DNA of 64,000 bases from Amaurobius ferox (GCA_951213105.1 OX578142.1:118784354-118848353); one strand, 5' to 3'. Counted from the first letter of the stretch, positions 45,206-57,158 are shown. Translations and numbers: made by a program. Notes: generated from the letters alone by a model not told the origin.

Positions 45206-45307
45206 ATGTAACCACAGATGAAGGGCGTATATACTTCCGAAAGAGCTCTGGCAATTTTTAACATATTTTGTACGTCTTTTAGGATGTGTTAAATAAACGA
45301 CCTTTCG
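45206..45307 (+). mobile_element. Penelope-like 3' end fragment (arm 2), first part
   Basis: Inverted copy of 43372-43510. It matches over 'gatgaagggcgtatata', 'ctctggcaatttttaacata' and 'tgttaaataaacgacctttc'. It is split by a family B insertion and resumes at 46613. Confidence 0.6.
45211..45252 (+). ncRNA. Hammerhead ribozyme motif, decayed copy
   Basis: Aligned with 43460-43501, the core reads CAGATGA instead of CTGATGA. Helix II has lost a pair (GGGCG against CTTCC), while GAAA and the helix I CCA/TGG remain. The invariant core U is changed, so activity is not expected. Confidence 0.65.
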
Positions 45308-46612
45308 TTTTAACACTTTACAACAAAGTTAAAAAGTGTTTATGACTTTGTTTATTCTGTCTGTCTGTCCGTTAGCACGATAACTGCCGTAAAAATGACT
45401 TAATCAAAATGAAATTTTAGTACGTAGTTCAGACGGTCTGAAGGACCTATGGGAATATAAATGAATAATATCACACAATTAGTTTTGGATTGAACCCGGG
45501 TTGAAAAAATGAAATACATTGAGCCCTATGGGACCTAATTTTTCAAACATTTTTTAAGCGGATTTAAAATTCACAAATTGCTTCGAAAAGTTTTGGTAAT
45601 ATTCAAATTGTTCCATAAAATATATAAAAAAAAATTCAGCGAAATATATTCAGTAGTTTTTTAAATAAAAATTAAAATAATAATTACACCTCTTATATGA
45701 AACGATCACGTGACCATGATATGAAACGATCACATGACCCACTTCAAAATGATATATGGCATCCATCTTGTTTCAAAATCGTGATTTTTTTAAGTTCTTT
45801 TTAATTCATATTGAGTGTTGTATCCGTCCTAAAACTACTTTATTTTTGCTTAAATTCTGTGCATCTACATACTGAAACAACGCAATGACAATATATTTGA
45901 GTTTAAATGCTCATCTAAATTTGATTATTTCTACAACTAAGCCTATTTTTCACCTATGTAAAATGTAAACAGCAAAATATGTAGAATGAGTTGTATTAGA
46001 ATTCCTGTATTTTTTTAACACAAAATAATTTAGTCCATGGAGTCTGCATGGCTGATATGGATGAAATATTAATTGACTTTATAAAGAGAAGGACGATTTT
46101 TTTCGATGAAGTTTTAAGCACAGAGTTTAATTATTTGTAGCTCCATGGTCTTAAATAAAATGCTGAAATAAAATAAATTATTATAGTATTGTGATGAATG
46201 AAATGAATGGGAGAAAGTTATGAATGAAATCCTGTTTTTATAGAGAGATCCAGGCGTGTTATTTTTCTATGACGTCATTTGAATTAATTTCAGTTGTTTG
46301 CGATGAAGTTTTCAAATATAATAAGTTATCGTAGTATTATGATAATTCTAAAACTATTACCGAGGAATGTATCACATTTTAAAGATGTTTAAACCAGGCA
46401 ATTTATATTTCAATGCCGTCATTTGAATGAAGTTCATATTTTTCGATGAAGGTTTAAGTTTTCAAATATAATAAATTAATGCAGTATTGTGATACGTTTC
46501 AAAATATTACCGAGGAATGTATTGCATTTTCGACTTTTTTTAAATAAAATTGCATTGAAGTTGGAAAGTGTTTCATAATCAATGCTTTAAGTATGATTGA
46601 TCTTTCTTGTTT
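45308..46612 (+). mobile_element. Family B element, full length
   Basis: Best-preserved plus-strand copy: 'tttaacactttacaacaaag' to 'gattgatctttcttgtt'. The 5' end can fold (AACACTTT...AAAGTGTT). The 3' end has a palindrome 'atcaatgctttaagtatgat' about 12 bases before the terminus. It contains (GTCT)n, 'cgataactgccgtaaaaatg', and a section with two 'accgaggaatgtat' phrases. It interrupts Penelope-like arm 2 (left flank 'cgaccttt', right flank 'aaaatacgctttgtccttga', which are continuous in arm 1). Confidence 0.8.
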
Positions 46613-46646
46613 AAAATACGCTTTGTCCTTGATTTTATCTATTGAA
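46613..46646 (+). mobile_element. Penelope-like 3' end fragment (arm 2), second part
   Basis: 'aaaatacgctttgtccttga' to 'tttatct' matches the reverse complement of 43372-43398, completing the arm broken by family B. Confidence 0.6.
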
Positions 46647-46979
46647 TGCAGACGTGATACCAAGCTTGATTAAAATGGTCAGTTTTAAAGAAATCAGCTA
46701 TCAATCAACATGCAACGTTCATTCCAGAAAGGGAATTCCTTTTGAAATATCATATCATATTTCTTAGTGTCCGATTGAAAAATGTTATCCCTTAATTTTT
46801 ACTTTCCATATATACATAGTATAAAGTGGTCTTACTAAGTGTTTAAAAGTTTTAATAAATACAAAAGCGACAAAATCGCACAAGACGCAAACAAAAAGAT
46901 GCCAACATTCATTATATGGGCAGACATTAATTTATGATCACGGTAAATAAATTATGACATCATAGCACGTGAGGTTCGC

Positions 46980-47130
46980 GGGCCATGTAAGAGTTCTGCC
47001 TGGACCAGGCTCCTCTCAGATGCATGTGAGTCAATTGGCAGACAGATGCTGCTCAGTCAGCTATATAAGAGGCTCTCAAATACAGTACGGACCAAGCCCC
47101 TCTCAGATGCATAAGAGCCAATGGGCAGCC
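46980..47130 (+). promoter_or_regulatory. Promoter-like block with duplicated CCAAT segment and TATA
   Basis: Two copies of a segment of about 42 bp ('ggacca(g/a)gc(t/c)cctctcag', 'atgca..agagtcaat(t)gg') start at 47002 and 47089. Each ends in a CCAAT-type motif, and 'ctatataagagg' lies between them (47061-47072). The block is much GC-richer than its flanks. It could be a pol II promoter or part of an LTR U3. No gene or LTR boundaries were found nearby. The frame at 46969 runs through it. Confidence 0.3.
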
Positions 47131-47259
47131 GAGGTGGCGGTTCGCAAAATTCCATGCATTACATTCATTGCGATTGTATTATGGAGAGGTCGTGGTGAAA
47201 ATATTCATCGATTTCAGCACATTGCGTTATGGAAAAGTGATTTTTGTGAGTGATGTTAA

Positions 47260-47699
47260 AAGTACAACTACAGTTCCCAAAAGAGACATAGAGACCTTAC
47301 CAATATACGCATACAAGAAATCTAACTCTTAAGTAAAGTAAAAAAATACAGTGTATCACACATACAGAATTCCCGCACAATACTCTGTAATAAGTAGTAG
47401 TAACTTATTATTTGTACGAAATCAAATAATAATTGTAAATTTAACCACGACAGTATTTAAAATGAGTAATATTTATAATAAAATTTAAATTTGAGCAAAT
47501 TTATGTCTCTTCACTGTGCTAGGCTGAAAAATTCATTGAATGTATAATAAAGCATTTTACATTCAGTTAACGCTGGTCAACAAACAATGGTAGGTTATCA
47601 CAACATCAAGTACTATGTAAATGTACGACACGGCAGTCACAAGATGCAAACCATATTAAGTATCGCTACATTTTAGTGCGTGACCATTCTCTAATAATA
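47260..47699. other. AT-rich interval without recognised feature
   Basis: No gene or shared repeat seen. Confidence 0.5.
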
Positions 47700-47940
47700 A
47701 TTTATGCCACATTATAATGCATAGGGAAAGTATTGTGACGGGGTTCAAAATTTGATTTCGGGTATTCGATGGAAGAGCACGTTTCAAGCATCTTGAACGT
47801 TTTTTAGATGATGATTTAGAATAGTTTTTTTCGCATTCTAGACTGCGAAAAACGTGTAGATCTATCAAAAAACTGACCTGCGATTTTTGACACGATTCTA
47901 ATGTTTTCCTTATACATTACCATGTATTGTAGGGGAAGTA
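47700..47940. mobile_element. Hybrid of family A and family C hairpin ends
   Basis: The left half is the hairpin end of A in reverse orientation ('cataatgcatagggaaagta', 'ttgtgacggggttcaaaatt', 'agagcacgtttcaagcatct'). The right half is the hairpin end of C in forward orientation ('acgattctaatgttttcctt', 'tacattaccatgtattgtag'). The join is near 47820. The result is a 240-bp element with the palindromic end on both sides. Confidence 0.6.
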
Positions 47941-48837
47941 AAAGTACCCCAAAGATACATGCGGAGGTATCACTTTGCTTTTCAAAGGGATCCCAGTTGT
48001 GTCATTCGGAAATTCATTATGCCCACCGATGAAGAAGCATCTAGACCAATTTCCAATTTCTATTCTGAGATAGAATTAATGAATCAATATAACGATCGAT
48101 AACCTGGTAGACAATGATATTTATTTCTGCAAGATGCCTATGAATATACCCTTTGAAACAATATATGTAACTGGCCTTTACCTGAAACCATTTCCCTTAG
48201 AAATATGTGTTTATGTGAATAGAATATTATCATATACGTGTTTCTTAGAACTTATATCTACTCCCTTCAAAACATCATATATATATTTTTTGAAAAACAT
48301 TCTCAAGAAATATCATTTCCACGATCACTTGCAACATTTATTATTCATTAAAACTTTAGAATATACAATAATTAGAGCTATAAAGAAGCCGTTGATGAAT
48401 TAATTTGGGTTCTTTACATAAACATCCTTCAAGACAATGATTGATACTGATTTCATATAAAACCCTCGATTCCAACAGATTTTTCACAAAAATGATAGAT
48501 AGCGAAATAAGCAAATATGATTGACGATATTTCCAAGTCTACTTTGGGCTGTCAAATGCTTTGGAGTCAAAAGAGTCGATCGATATTTCCCGGAGGAATT
48601 TTTTTTCCAACTTTTGCATTCAATTTACAATGCCTCTTTCCGACCATTTATCATACTTTTCAAAATTTCACTATCGCAACCGCAAAAAGTTCATGCATTT
48701 TATTACAAGGAAATACAGAGACAGATCAAGTTTTCCGCTATTTTGATATGTAAGTCGAAACATGCCTAAAAGATATTTACATGCCAATTTATTATGTGTA
48801 TTTACAGATAAAGTTATTGTATATTGGGAAACAGCAT
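47941..48837. other. Interval without recognised gene
   Basis: Frames at 48134 (89 codons) and 48517-48769 (three overlapping frames) carry no motif I know. In low-complexity AT-rich DNA I do not call them. Confidence 0.4.
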
Positions 48838-48902
48838 GTTGAAGACCCAGACCGCCCGACTCATCCGAAGACATAGAGCATCCATTTGGATGGCCAGGGA
48901 AA
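48838..48902 (-). mobile_element. SINE tail fragment (copy S8), decayed
   Basis: 'gttgaagacccagaccgccc' then 'catttggatggccaggga' matches the reverse complement of the SINE 3' end with several changes and small gaps. Head and most of the body are missing. Confidence 0.5.
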
Positions 48903-50031
48903 CAGCATGTGGGGCTATTCGAAACCCCAGACTAATATATAGCTTGAAGTACAGGTAGTATAACTATACAGGTTTTTCAAGAAATGTCATGGACCAGGAC
49001 CATAACTTGAGAGTATTAGAGTTAATGTATATTTTTGTTCAGGTGTAGTTGGATTTGTGCAGGAAATTCCAATGGGATTGCACTATGACACAATTTTAAG
49101 AGGGTAAAACTTTTTTAGGGGGAATACAGGGGCTAGCTTGCTTCCAAATTGCAGTACATTACAAAATTAATGCAAAGCATTTGTGTCCCCCAGCAAAAGT
49201 TGGAAATGAACGCTGAAAACCAGTTTATACAATTTAACTCACCACTCTAAAAAATCGAACATTTAGGCAATGTGACAGAATAAAATTGACTTTATTATAC
49301 ACAAAATATAAAATGTTCACTGTCAGCAACGATGCACACGTGTGATAAGATGTCTTATATTATTTTATGTCTATGTTTACACTGATACATGCAGATATAA
49401 AATTATCACTTTTAAAATCATTATTTAGATAGCTATTTCCAGCATTCATTGTGGAACAAAGATGCTTAGTACTAATTTCTCAACGCTCTACAACTTTGCA
49501 ATTAACTTTTTACCCTATTTCTAACAGGAAGCTATAGAGATCCCGAGGTTTTGATGATGCGTCTTATGCAATTTACTAAAATAAAGGACGGTGATGATTG
49601 TCGTACTGTGTGTTGAGATGGAAAGGAAATATAATACAACGGGGATTCATACTGCACCTCCATTTTGAAGATGAAAGTCTGCAAGTGTTGCAACCCCAGT
49701 TAATAGATCCAGTATTAAGAGAACTTAAGTGCTTTAATATAAAAGTATTCAACTATCTGTGGAAATTATAACTGAACTAATTTACTCTATTGATAACTGA
49801 ATTCAAAGCTTACTTTAGCGGATTTAGGTATCTCAGATCCGAGCAGCATTGCTAACATTTATACTAAATAATACAAAACTGATAAACTATCAAACAATTA
49901 TAACTATATTTCTTCTAAAGTAATCAGATTTCTCAAATTTTTTTTACTGCAACACAAATCATGTTTTACATTACTGTATTTTGATAATTAAATGTAGGTG
50001 TTGCAGTCTCAGGAACCAATCTATTGTTGTT

Positions 50032-50033
<2 letters not shown>
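48903..50033. other. AT-rich interval without recognised feature
   Basis: No gene or shared repeat seen. Confidence 0.5.

Positions 50034-50092
<59 letters not shown>
50034..50092. repeat. (TA)n microsatellite
   Basis: An uninterrupted TA run of close to 60 bp. Confidence 0.95.
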
Positions 50093-50096
<4 letters not shown>

Positions 50097-51343
50097 GTAA
50101 AATAGAGAAAGTGTAATACTTATTTTTAACTGGAAGTTACTTGGATTTTTAATTAATTTATATATTTAACTTTACATGCATCATCACCTTTCAAACCAAA
50201 TGTGTATAATTTATTTTCTTATATTTTTTTAAAGTAAGAAACAGGAATAATTCAATATCCATTTTATTTCTCGTTGAAATGTTTTTATTAAATTAAAAAA
50301 TCAATATAATACATGACTATAATTAATCATCAATATCCCGAAGCGAAGTGAGATTGATTAAATATATTTTTGTTTGATAATTGGATCAGCCTTATTTCTA
50401 AGAAAAATGTTATTTAAAGAGTGTGCTACATATTAAAAATTCATTTTAATTATGCCACTGTTAGCAATAAGTGATTAAAATGATGATTAAAATTTGCATT
50501 TTTATTGTGTTCCTCAGTACTTAAAAATATGAAAAGTTCATTCCAGAGCGAATGTAAAAATATAAAATAAAGCTATTTGCAAATTGCCTTTTTTGTGTTT
50601 ATTAAAGATCTACGAAATTGATTGAATTTTTTATGCTAATTTCAAGCAAACAAACTAGAATCTAATCATCATAACAAAATTATGACCCAAATATTTTATT
50701 TTTCTTTCGACAATGTGTTTTGCGAAGAAGAAATAATAGCACCTGGCTCTTGTATGGAAATTTTGCGAATTCTAATTTAATTATACATGCAAAAAATAAA
50801 GCAAATTAAAGACGAATTTGTTTCAGTCTGCAAATGTGCAGTTTCTAACTGATGAGGTAAATGGAATTAATATAATTTGCAAAGAATCTACACTCGAATA
50901 GAAATAAATAGAAAATGAATAGAAAATTAAAAAATTAAAATAGTAGAAAATTACTATAGAAAGTTTAAATTTAAACAAAATAAAAAATATACAATTGCAC
51001 ATTTAGATACTTTTAATTTTAAAGCATTTTAAGGTTTCCCCAAAACTACAGTATTTTAAAGCACACTCATATCGCATTCACTGATCCGTAAAAAAATTAC
51101 CATCAAACCTACTCTATAATTTTAACACCCCTGCATTTATATGGCATAAATAAGGCTAACAAATTTATACTATCTTCTTTCAGTCTCTTTTAAGAACAGA
51201 TGCTATTATACTAGATGGATACAAATTTATTGAAAGGCCTGAAAGGCCTTTATTACATATTTTACAAGAAAAAATATCTGATTAAATAATTTTACCACGA
51301 GATTGGTCTTTTTAATTTAATAAAATAACTTCAGTTTTAAAAA
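50093..51343. other. AT-rich interval without recognised feature
   Basis: Very A-rich between 50880 and 51010. No gene, RNA or shared repeat seen. Confidence 0.5.
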
Positions 51344-52318
51344 TTTGAAGGTGTAAGTACATGACTTCTCTACAGACTCATAATTATATTATATTTATTT
51401 ATTTCATAAGCATTATTTCATAAATCATTTATTAAAAATAATTATATTTATAAATCATTTATTTATAAATCATTTATTATAAAAATAATTAATTTCATAA
51501 ATCATTGAGTTTAACTATACAAAATGAAACGGATATTTATTTGAAATTTCATAAAATTTGCAGTTATAATTCAAGTTTTGTTTTCATTCGGCAACTGGGC
51601 GTTTTTCAAGGCGATGTTGCAAAGAATTCGAAAACAATGTAGTATCACGAAGACGGTTATACTCAGAGTAATAGAGTAGGCCTTATTATTTTCATCATCA
51701 AAAATTATGTATGAAACAAGCATTTAATTGATAAATTTGTGCATATGTAGTCCTTAATTGCAGATTTTGTTTACTTTTACGAATAGAAGTGGGTTCTTCT
51801 TTTCAGAATCTTCTTTTCAGAATTGTTTTCATTTGGCAACTGGGCGTTTTTCCAGGCGATGTTGCAAAAAATTCGAAAACATGTAATATCACGAACACGG
51901 TTAGACCCAGAGTAATAGAGTAGGCCTTATTATTTTCATCATCAAAGATTATGTATGAAACAAGCATTTAATTGATAAATTTGTGCATATGTAGTCCTTA
52001 ATTTCAGATTTTGTTTACTTTTGCGAATAGAAGTAGGTTCTTCGTTTGAGAATCATACCAATAATTAATCAGTTACAGGGTAACCCACAAGTGACTTACC
52101 TACTAAATTTTGTGAAACTTTGTCAACTAGTTTTTGAGTTATAGTGGATTAAAGTATTGCATGGACAGCCACACAGACTCACACATAAACGCCACAGTAA
52201 AAATATATTTTTCGGGTTCTACTGTAATCAAAACGTGTAAATCCATCAAAAACTCAAGCTGCAATTTTCGACACAGTATTTTCCCTATTCGTTACCATGA
52301 TTGTAGGGGGGGGGGGGG
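51344..52318 (+). mobile_element. Family C element with internal tandem duplication
   Basis: The start has decayed ('tttgaaggtgtaagtacatg'). It then follows 'cagactcataattat', '...gttgcaaagaattcg', (AC)n-like 'cacacagactcacacataaa', and ends with 'attttccctattcgttacca' and a run of about 13 G. A stretch of about 244 bp is present twice (51580-51823 and 51824-52055), which explains its extra length. Confidence 0.7.
51580..52055 (+). repeat. Tandem duplication (about 244 bp) in family C copy
   Basis: 'gttttcattcggcaactggg' (51580) and 'gttttcatttggcaactggg' (51824) begin two near-identical units that share 'agagtaatagagtaggcctt' and 'atgtatgaaacaagcattta'. Confidence 0.85.
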
Positions 52319-52829
52319 AATCTGGTGTAGGCAGTACATGACTTTCCCTACAGACTCAAATTTACTTTCTCTTTCTTTCATTTATAATTAATTAAATATA
52401 GTTTAGTTGCCTAAAATAACACAGATAGTTATTTGAAGTTGCACTGAATTTGCAATTTTATTTCAAATTTCGATTTCACATGGCGACTGGACCTATCTTC
52501 AAAGACACCGTGAAAAAAATACGAAAAAACAAAATATCTAGTGAACGGTTAGTCCTAGAATTATAAGGTTAGTCTCATTCTTTACATCGTCAAAAATTAC
52601 GTATAAGTATTTAATCGGTGCAATTGAGCACGCGTAGTCTTTTATTGAAAATGCGTACTGTTGCGAAATGAAAAAGTAACATTAAAATAAAGCAGCAAAT
52701 CCGGTGTAATTTCAAATAATTACTCCTGTTATTTTGTGCTATTAAATTCAATTTAATGAATTATAACAGAAAGTAGGATGAAAACGAGTTTGAATCTGTA
52801 GTGAAAGTCACATGCTGCCCACATAGTTT
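52319..52829. mobile_element. Foldback pair of family C 5' ends
   Basis: The left half starts 'tctggtgtaggcagtacatg' and runs about 320 bp into family C. The right half, in reverse orientation, ends 'gaaagtcacatgctgcccac' at about 52822. The two halves can pair over roughly 150 bp or more ('atttgaagttgcactgaatt' against the reverse complement of 'cggtgtaatttcaaat'). Both hairpin ends are missing. It abuts the C copy at 51344-52318. Confidence 0.65.
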
Positions 52830-53831
52830 CATACACACTTTATTGTTTACGAAAGTAAGTATTGCTTCAAAGGCAGTTAAAATGGGGAACGATGAAATGT
52901 TTTACCAATATTTTGCGGAGAATTTCCTTTACCTGGGTGTTTATATTTACTCATCGCTGGAAGTAAATTATTCTAGTATAAAAGTCATAAAATAGTTGAA
53001 TGAAACTTGTATTTATTACGATATTTCGGGGAAAACCAGCTTTAAATATTACATGAAGTAAATTTATAATGTGACGAAGGATTAATATGATCGTAGTATA
53101 AATAAATGATGCATTTAAAATATTTTATGTTGAAACTGGGAGCGTATTTAGAATTGGAGTGTATTTAACGCGTAAGATTATTTGTGTAAACGGGTGTCAG
53201 ACGCCAATTTGAGGTAGATATGTTTAATTATTTAAAACCCAAATTATGGTTGACTTTAGAACGAATTTCCTGGGTCCTGAATAACCGATACAAATAACAC
53301 CATATAATTTCCAAATAGCTTGCTTGGAACAAGAATTATTTCCGTCCTCAGTGTCTTCTATGTACGACATTACCAATTAAATTGTACATCGCGGAAGTAA
53401 TAATCCCTAAATATGCGCACGATTGGTGATCGTTGAAGAGCGACAAAAACATGTTATATGCTTTATATGCCATATCTAATATGTTACAGCAAATTTAAAA
53501 CACCGATATTTAAGAAGTCAGTTTTTTGGATTAAAATGAACACAAATGAATGAAAATACTTGAAACAGCAAAAATGAAAAGTTCCTTATCCCCCGAAATA
53601 AAATTTACAAAATTATTACTACCTCAGCAAGTTTTAATCGAATTTAAGTTAAATTTTGGCACAATATTCATAATAATAATATAATGTCAAATTAAAAAAT
53701 AGAGCAATATCTTTTAAATTCGCAAAGTTAGAGAAGCAATAAATTAAATCCATTTGCGCTTTAATGTGTGAAAAGTAAGTTGAGTTTCCAAATTATGTTA
53801 GTGTATAATGCTGCATGATAAATTAGTAGGC
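52830..53831. other. AT-rich interval without recognised feature
   Basis: The 64-codon frame at 52801 overlaps the family C end and is not supported. Nothing else seen. Confidence 0.5.
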
Positions 53832-53844
53832 AATACAACTAGCA
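53832..53844 (+). repeat. Target-site duplication, left, of snap-back insertion
   Basis: 'aatacaactagca' recurs exactly at 54066-54078. Confidence 0.8.
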
Positions 53845-54065
53845 AGGAGGACACGCTTATTGCAAATAACAGTATCTATGGACTGGTTTCGCGGTTATTA
53901 TACGCTCATTGCTGTTAGCGGTGCTATTGTAGTTAAAGGTTATACCATGCTGATGAGCGAATAATAAGCACAAAACCTGTCCATGGATACTGTTATTTGC
54001 AATGGGAGTGTCTTCCTTATATTTGGGGAAGGGACACACCTCTCCGACAGGTTCCTGTGATTTTG
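53845..54065. mobile_element. Snap-back (hairpin) insertion, 221 bp
   Basis: Two inverted arms of about 75 bp (roughly 53845-53925 and 53945-54018) share 'attgcaaataacagtatc(t/c)', 'atggac(t/a)ggttt' and 'attat(a/t)cgctcat', separated by a spacer of roughly 20 bases. Beyond arm 2 there are about 45 more bases ('tatttggggaagggacacac'...) not matched on the left. The whole is flanked by a 13-bp duplication, a length typical of LINE-type endonuclease insertion. It could be a snapped-back cDNA or a foldback element. A long RNA hairpin would form if transcribed. The minus frames 53857 and 53940 lie within it and are unproven. Confidence 0.7.
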
Positions 54066-54078
54066 AATACAACTAGCA
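54066..54078 (+). repeat. Target-site duplication, right, of snap-back insertion
   Basis: Exact match to 53832-53844. Confidence 0.8.
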
Positions 54079-56699
54079 CAACTTTTTAGTGCAATGTGCA
54101 CAAATATTCCTAATAGTATATTTTCTACTAATATACCCATAGCAAACGATACGAGTCCGAATTAACTCGTATGAGGCGTCCTGTGCTAGATCGCTATGTT
54201 CGAATTAAATAATATTTTGCAGTCAACGTGTTAATACTGGAGCGAAAGAAATCGCTATATTCCAAACGTGGTTTGTTGCAATTGAGCAATCTAAAGATTC
54301 AATGAGTAAATTATTTAGTCACAAAATATTCGTGTTTTTAGGGCTCGGTCATGGATGTCCATCCATAAATAATGTAATCATTTGCTGTTTTAAGTTTGTT
54401 ACAAATTATATAAGACTCTAAAATTTGCCTTTTTTATAAAAATGCAGGGTTCCTAGGAAAGTCCGTATAACCTCCATAAATTTTGAACCCTATGCTCTAC
54501 CGCGATGGAATTAATGCGTACCTATTGGGAACTGTCTATGTGCAGTCGAATGAACGTGCTTATAACACCACTAGTTACGAAATAAAGAAGTTAAAGCTCA
54601 CTCCGAAACCAACAGAGACAGACAAAAAGCTCCAGTAACAAAATGAAAGCGTGGTGCTTATTTAGTGCGAAACCATACATGAATCAAACAAGCTTGGTAA
54701 AGGACTGCATTGTTAGGACCTGTAATACTGTAACAGATGCGATGCTGCATGCTGTTCGAGATGCAGTTGTGTTCTGAATCCTGGTGTGCATCTTCGCTGT
54801 TGGTGTGCATTTTGAACAATATGTATGTAGGCTTCTTGGCATGTTAGGTACGCTTGTATTGCATAAACTTTGCGTTACGTTTGTGTTGTTATAAATATTT
54901 ACTACTTTCACATGTTTGATCTTCTGTAAGTATTTTTGTCTAACCAGGTATCGCTTTGTACAAATCGAACACCGCTCTTACATTTTGCAATTGAACTTTT
55001 TTCCCTACCTTTGCTGATTTATGAGTCTGTTTCCGCATTTTGCCCCTAGGATCGCTACAAACATGTTTAAACAACTTTGCATGGTCACTTTACTAAATAT
55101 ATACGTTACTTTAGTGGCGCTACGATGCGCAGTTTAAAAGTTATATGGGGTGCATGCACTTTTATAAGAATTCTGTATATTTTATTATCAACCATATATA
55201 CAACTAAAGCGAGATTAAATTTATCTCATATATAATTATCGAAAATTAAAGTCAATTAAACAGTTTTTCCCAACATTTTGGTATCACTCGAGTGTTTAGT
55301 AAACATTAAAATATTTCTCTATTGGACATAGTAAATGCTAAAGTTTAATTTAAATGCTGCCTTCAGGAGATAAATATTTTTCTTTGTCAGAGTATACGAA
55401 AAAATGTGGACAACAGCACAGATATTTTATGTAACAGGTCTGTAATATAGAGAAAAGATGAATATTATGACTATATTTAGAAAACTTGTTTAGACGGTAT
55501 TCCTTTGAGAATTTATTACATTCAATAATATATGAATTTACGAACAGGATAATTTTATTCTAATTAATAAGTAATTCCGTGAAGTCCGTCTAATCTCTTC
55601 TATTGCAAAGTATTTTTCTTTTCAGTTTATATCGTTTTAAATAATATGTAACATTTGAAAAATTAATGCTTAATAAAAACATTCATTTAAATAATAATTA
55701 AAAATATATAAGCGCAGAGAAACATTAATGAGTAGCTGCCATATGAATTACCCGTAATTCGCAGTACCATTGTTACCATCGCGGTAGATGTGTTTAAATA
55801 TTTTGAGCAATTTAAATATAATCTAAAATCTAAATTATGTTAACTATTAATGTATTTTTGTATTTAAAATTTTGTGTTGTTTGCAATTTGAAAATACAAG
55901 TGAGTTCTTACTAGTTCAACATTAGCATTATACAATGTATATACTAGTGGGATATCATAAAGTCAGAAATTCAAGAAACCAAAGTATGCAAGTGAATACT
56001 TAAAGTAAAAGGAACAATTTACAGAGATAAAATAAGCTGATATATTTAATTTATTTCGAAATAGCCAGCCCAGGCAAGTACATAACAGTAACAAATTTTC
56101 AACTCAGCTGAGTATCTCAAATGGATCAATTAACATATATATATCAAGAGCCACTAATTAATATATGCAACACGATACAAAAAACAGAAATCAGTTAACT
56201 AATAATTATTTTAAACTTCTCCGGAATTATTATCCTTCACCCCACTACAGCTCATTCCTGTAATACTTATTTGATGCTGCTCGTGCACTTAAGTATCAAA
56301 TCATGTAATTCACACTTAGACACAGTGAATGGGTAGCGATCGAGCCAACTGATCTAGCATTTTTAACAAGCCTTCATACTTTTATACTTAAAATGGTAAT
56401 TGAAGTTGTTATAATTTGTATTATAAACCTGTGATTTTTGTAGAAAATAATCAAAGTATAACGAAAGATAATGAAATCATAAGATATATTTATACTTTCT
56501 TCACATGAGTCTTACAACCAAACTTAGCTTAATGCTCAATTTAAAATTGATGATATTCCAACTGTGCTATGTAGGCTAGATATAACTACAAATACCAAAT
56601 CATATATTTATAATGTTGTTGATTATAAAATGAAATTGTAGTTTCAAGTCTGTTATTCCTATTGTAATTAAAATATTTGTACCTTTGTTCAAAATACAT
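54079..56699. other. AT-rich interval without recognised feature
   Basis: A minus frame at 54684-54911 (75 codons) has no recognisable domain. I see no copies of families A-E or SINEs. Confidence 0.45.
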
Positions 56700-57158
56700 T
56701 TTTAACACTTTACAACAAAGTTGAAAAGTGTTTATGACTTTGTTCATTCTGTCTGTCTGTCTGTCTGTCCGTTACCACGATAACTGCCGTAAAAATGACT
56801 TAATCAAAATGAAATTTTAGTATGTTGTTCAGACGGTCTATAGGACCTATGGGAATATAAATGAATAATATCACCCAATTAGTTTTGGATTGAACCCGGG
56901 TTGAAAAAATGGAATACATTGAGCCCTATGGGACCTAATTTTTTAAGCATTTTTTAAGCGGATTTAAAATTCACAAATTGCTTCGAAAATTTTAGGCAAC
57001 ATTCAAATTGTTCCATAAAATATATAAAAAAAAATCAGCGAAATATATTCAGTTGTTTTTTAAATAAAAATTAAAATAATAATAACACCTCTTATATGAA
57101 GCGATCACGTGTCCATGATATGAAACGATCACATGACCCACTTCAAAATGATATATAG
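56700..57158 (+). mobile_element. Family B element, 5' part, interrupted by LTR element
   Basis: Starts 'tttaacactttacaacaaag', includes (GTCT)n and 'agacggtctataggac', and continues in register with 45308-45760 up to 'aaatgatatatag'. The remainder resumes at 63836 after the LTR element. Confidence 0.8.
57155..57158 (+). repeat. Target-site duplication (ATAG), left, of LTR element
   Basis: ATAG directly precedes the TG of the first LTR and follows the CA of the second at 63836-63839. The same position in the uninterrupted B copy reads 'gatatatggcatcc', so one ATAG is expected. Confidence 0.7.

Noticed and set aside
48517..48769. Three overlapping plus frames of 61-82 codons
   Set aside because: All three frames are open over the same stretch, which indicates a chance lack of stops. 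No motif was found.
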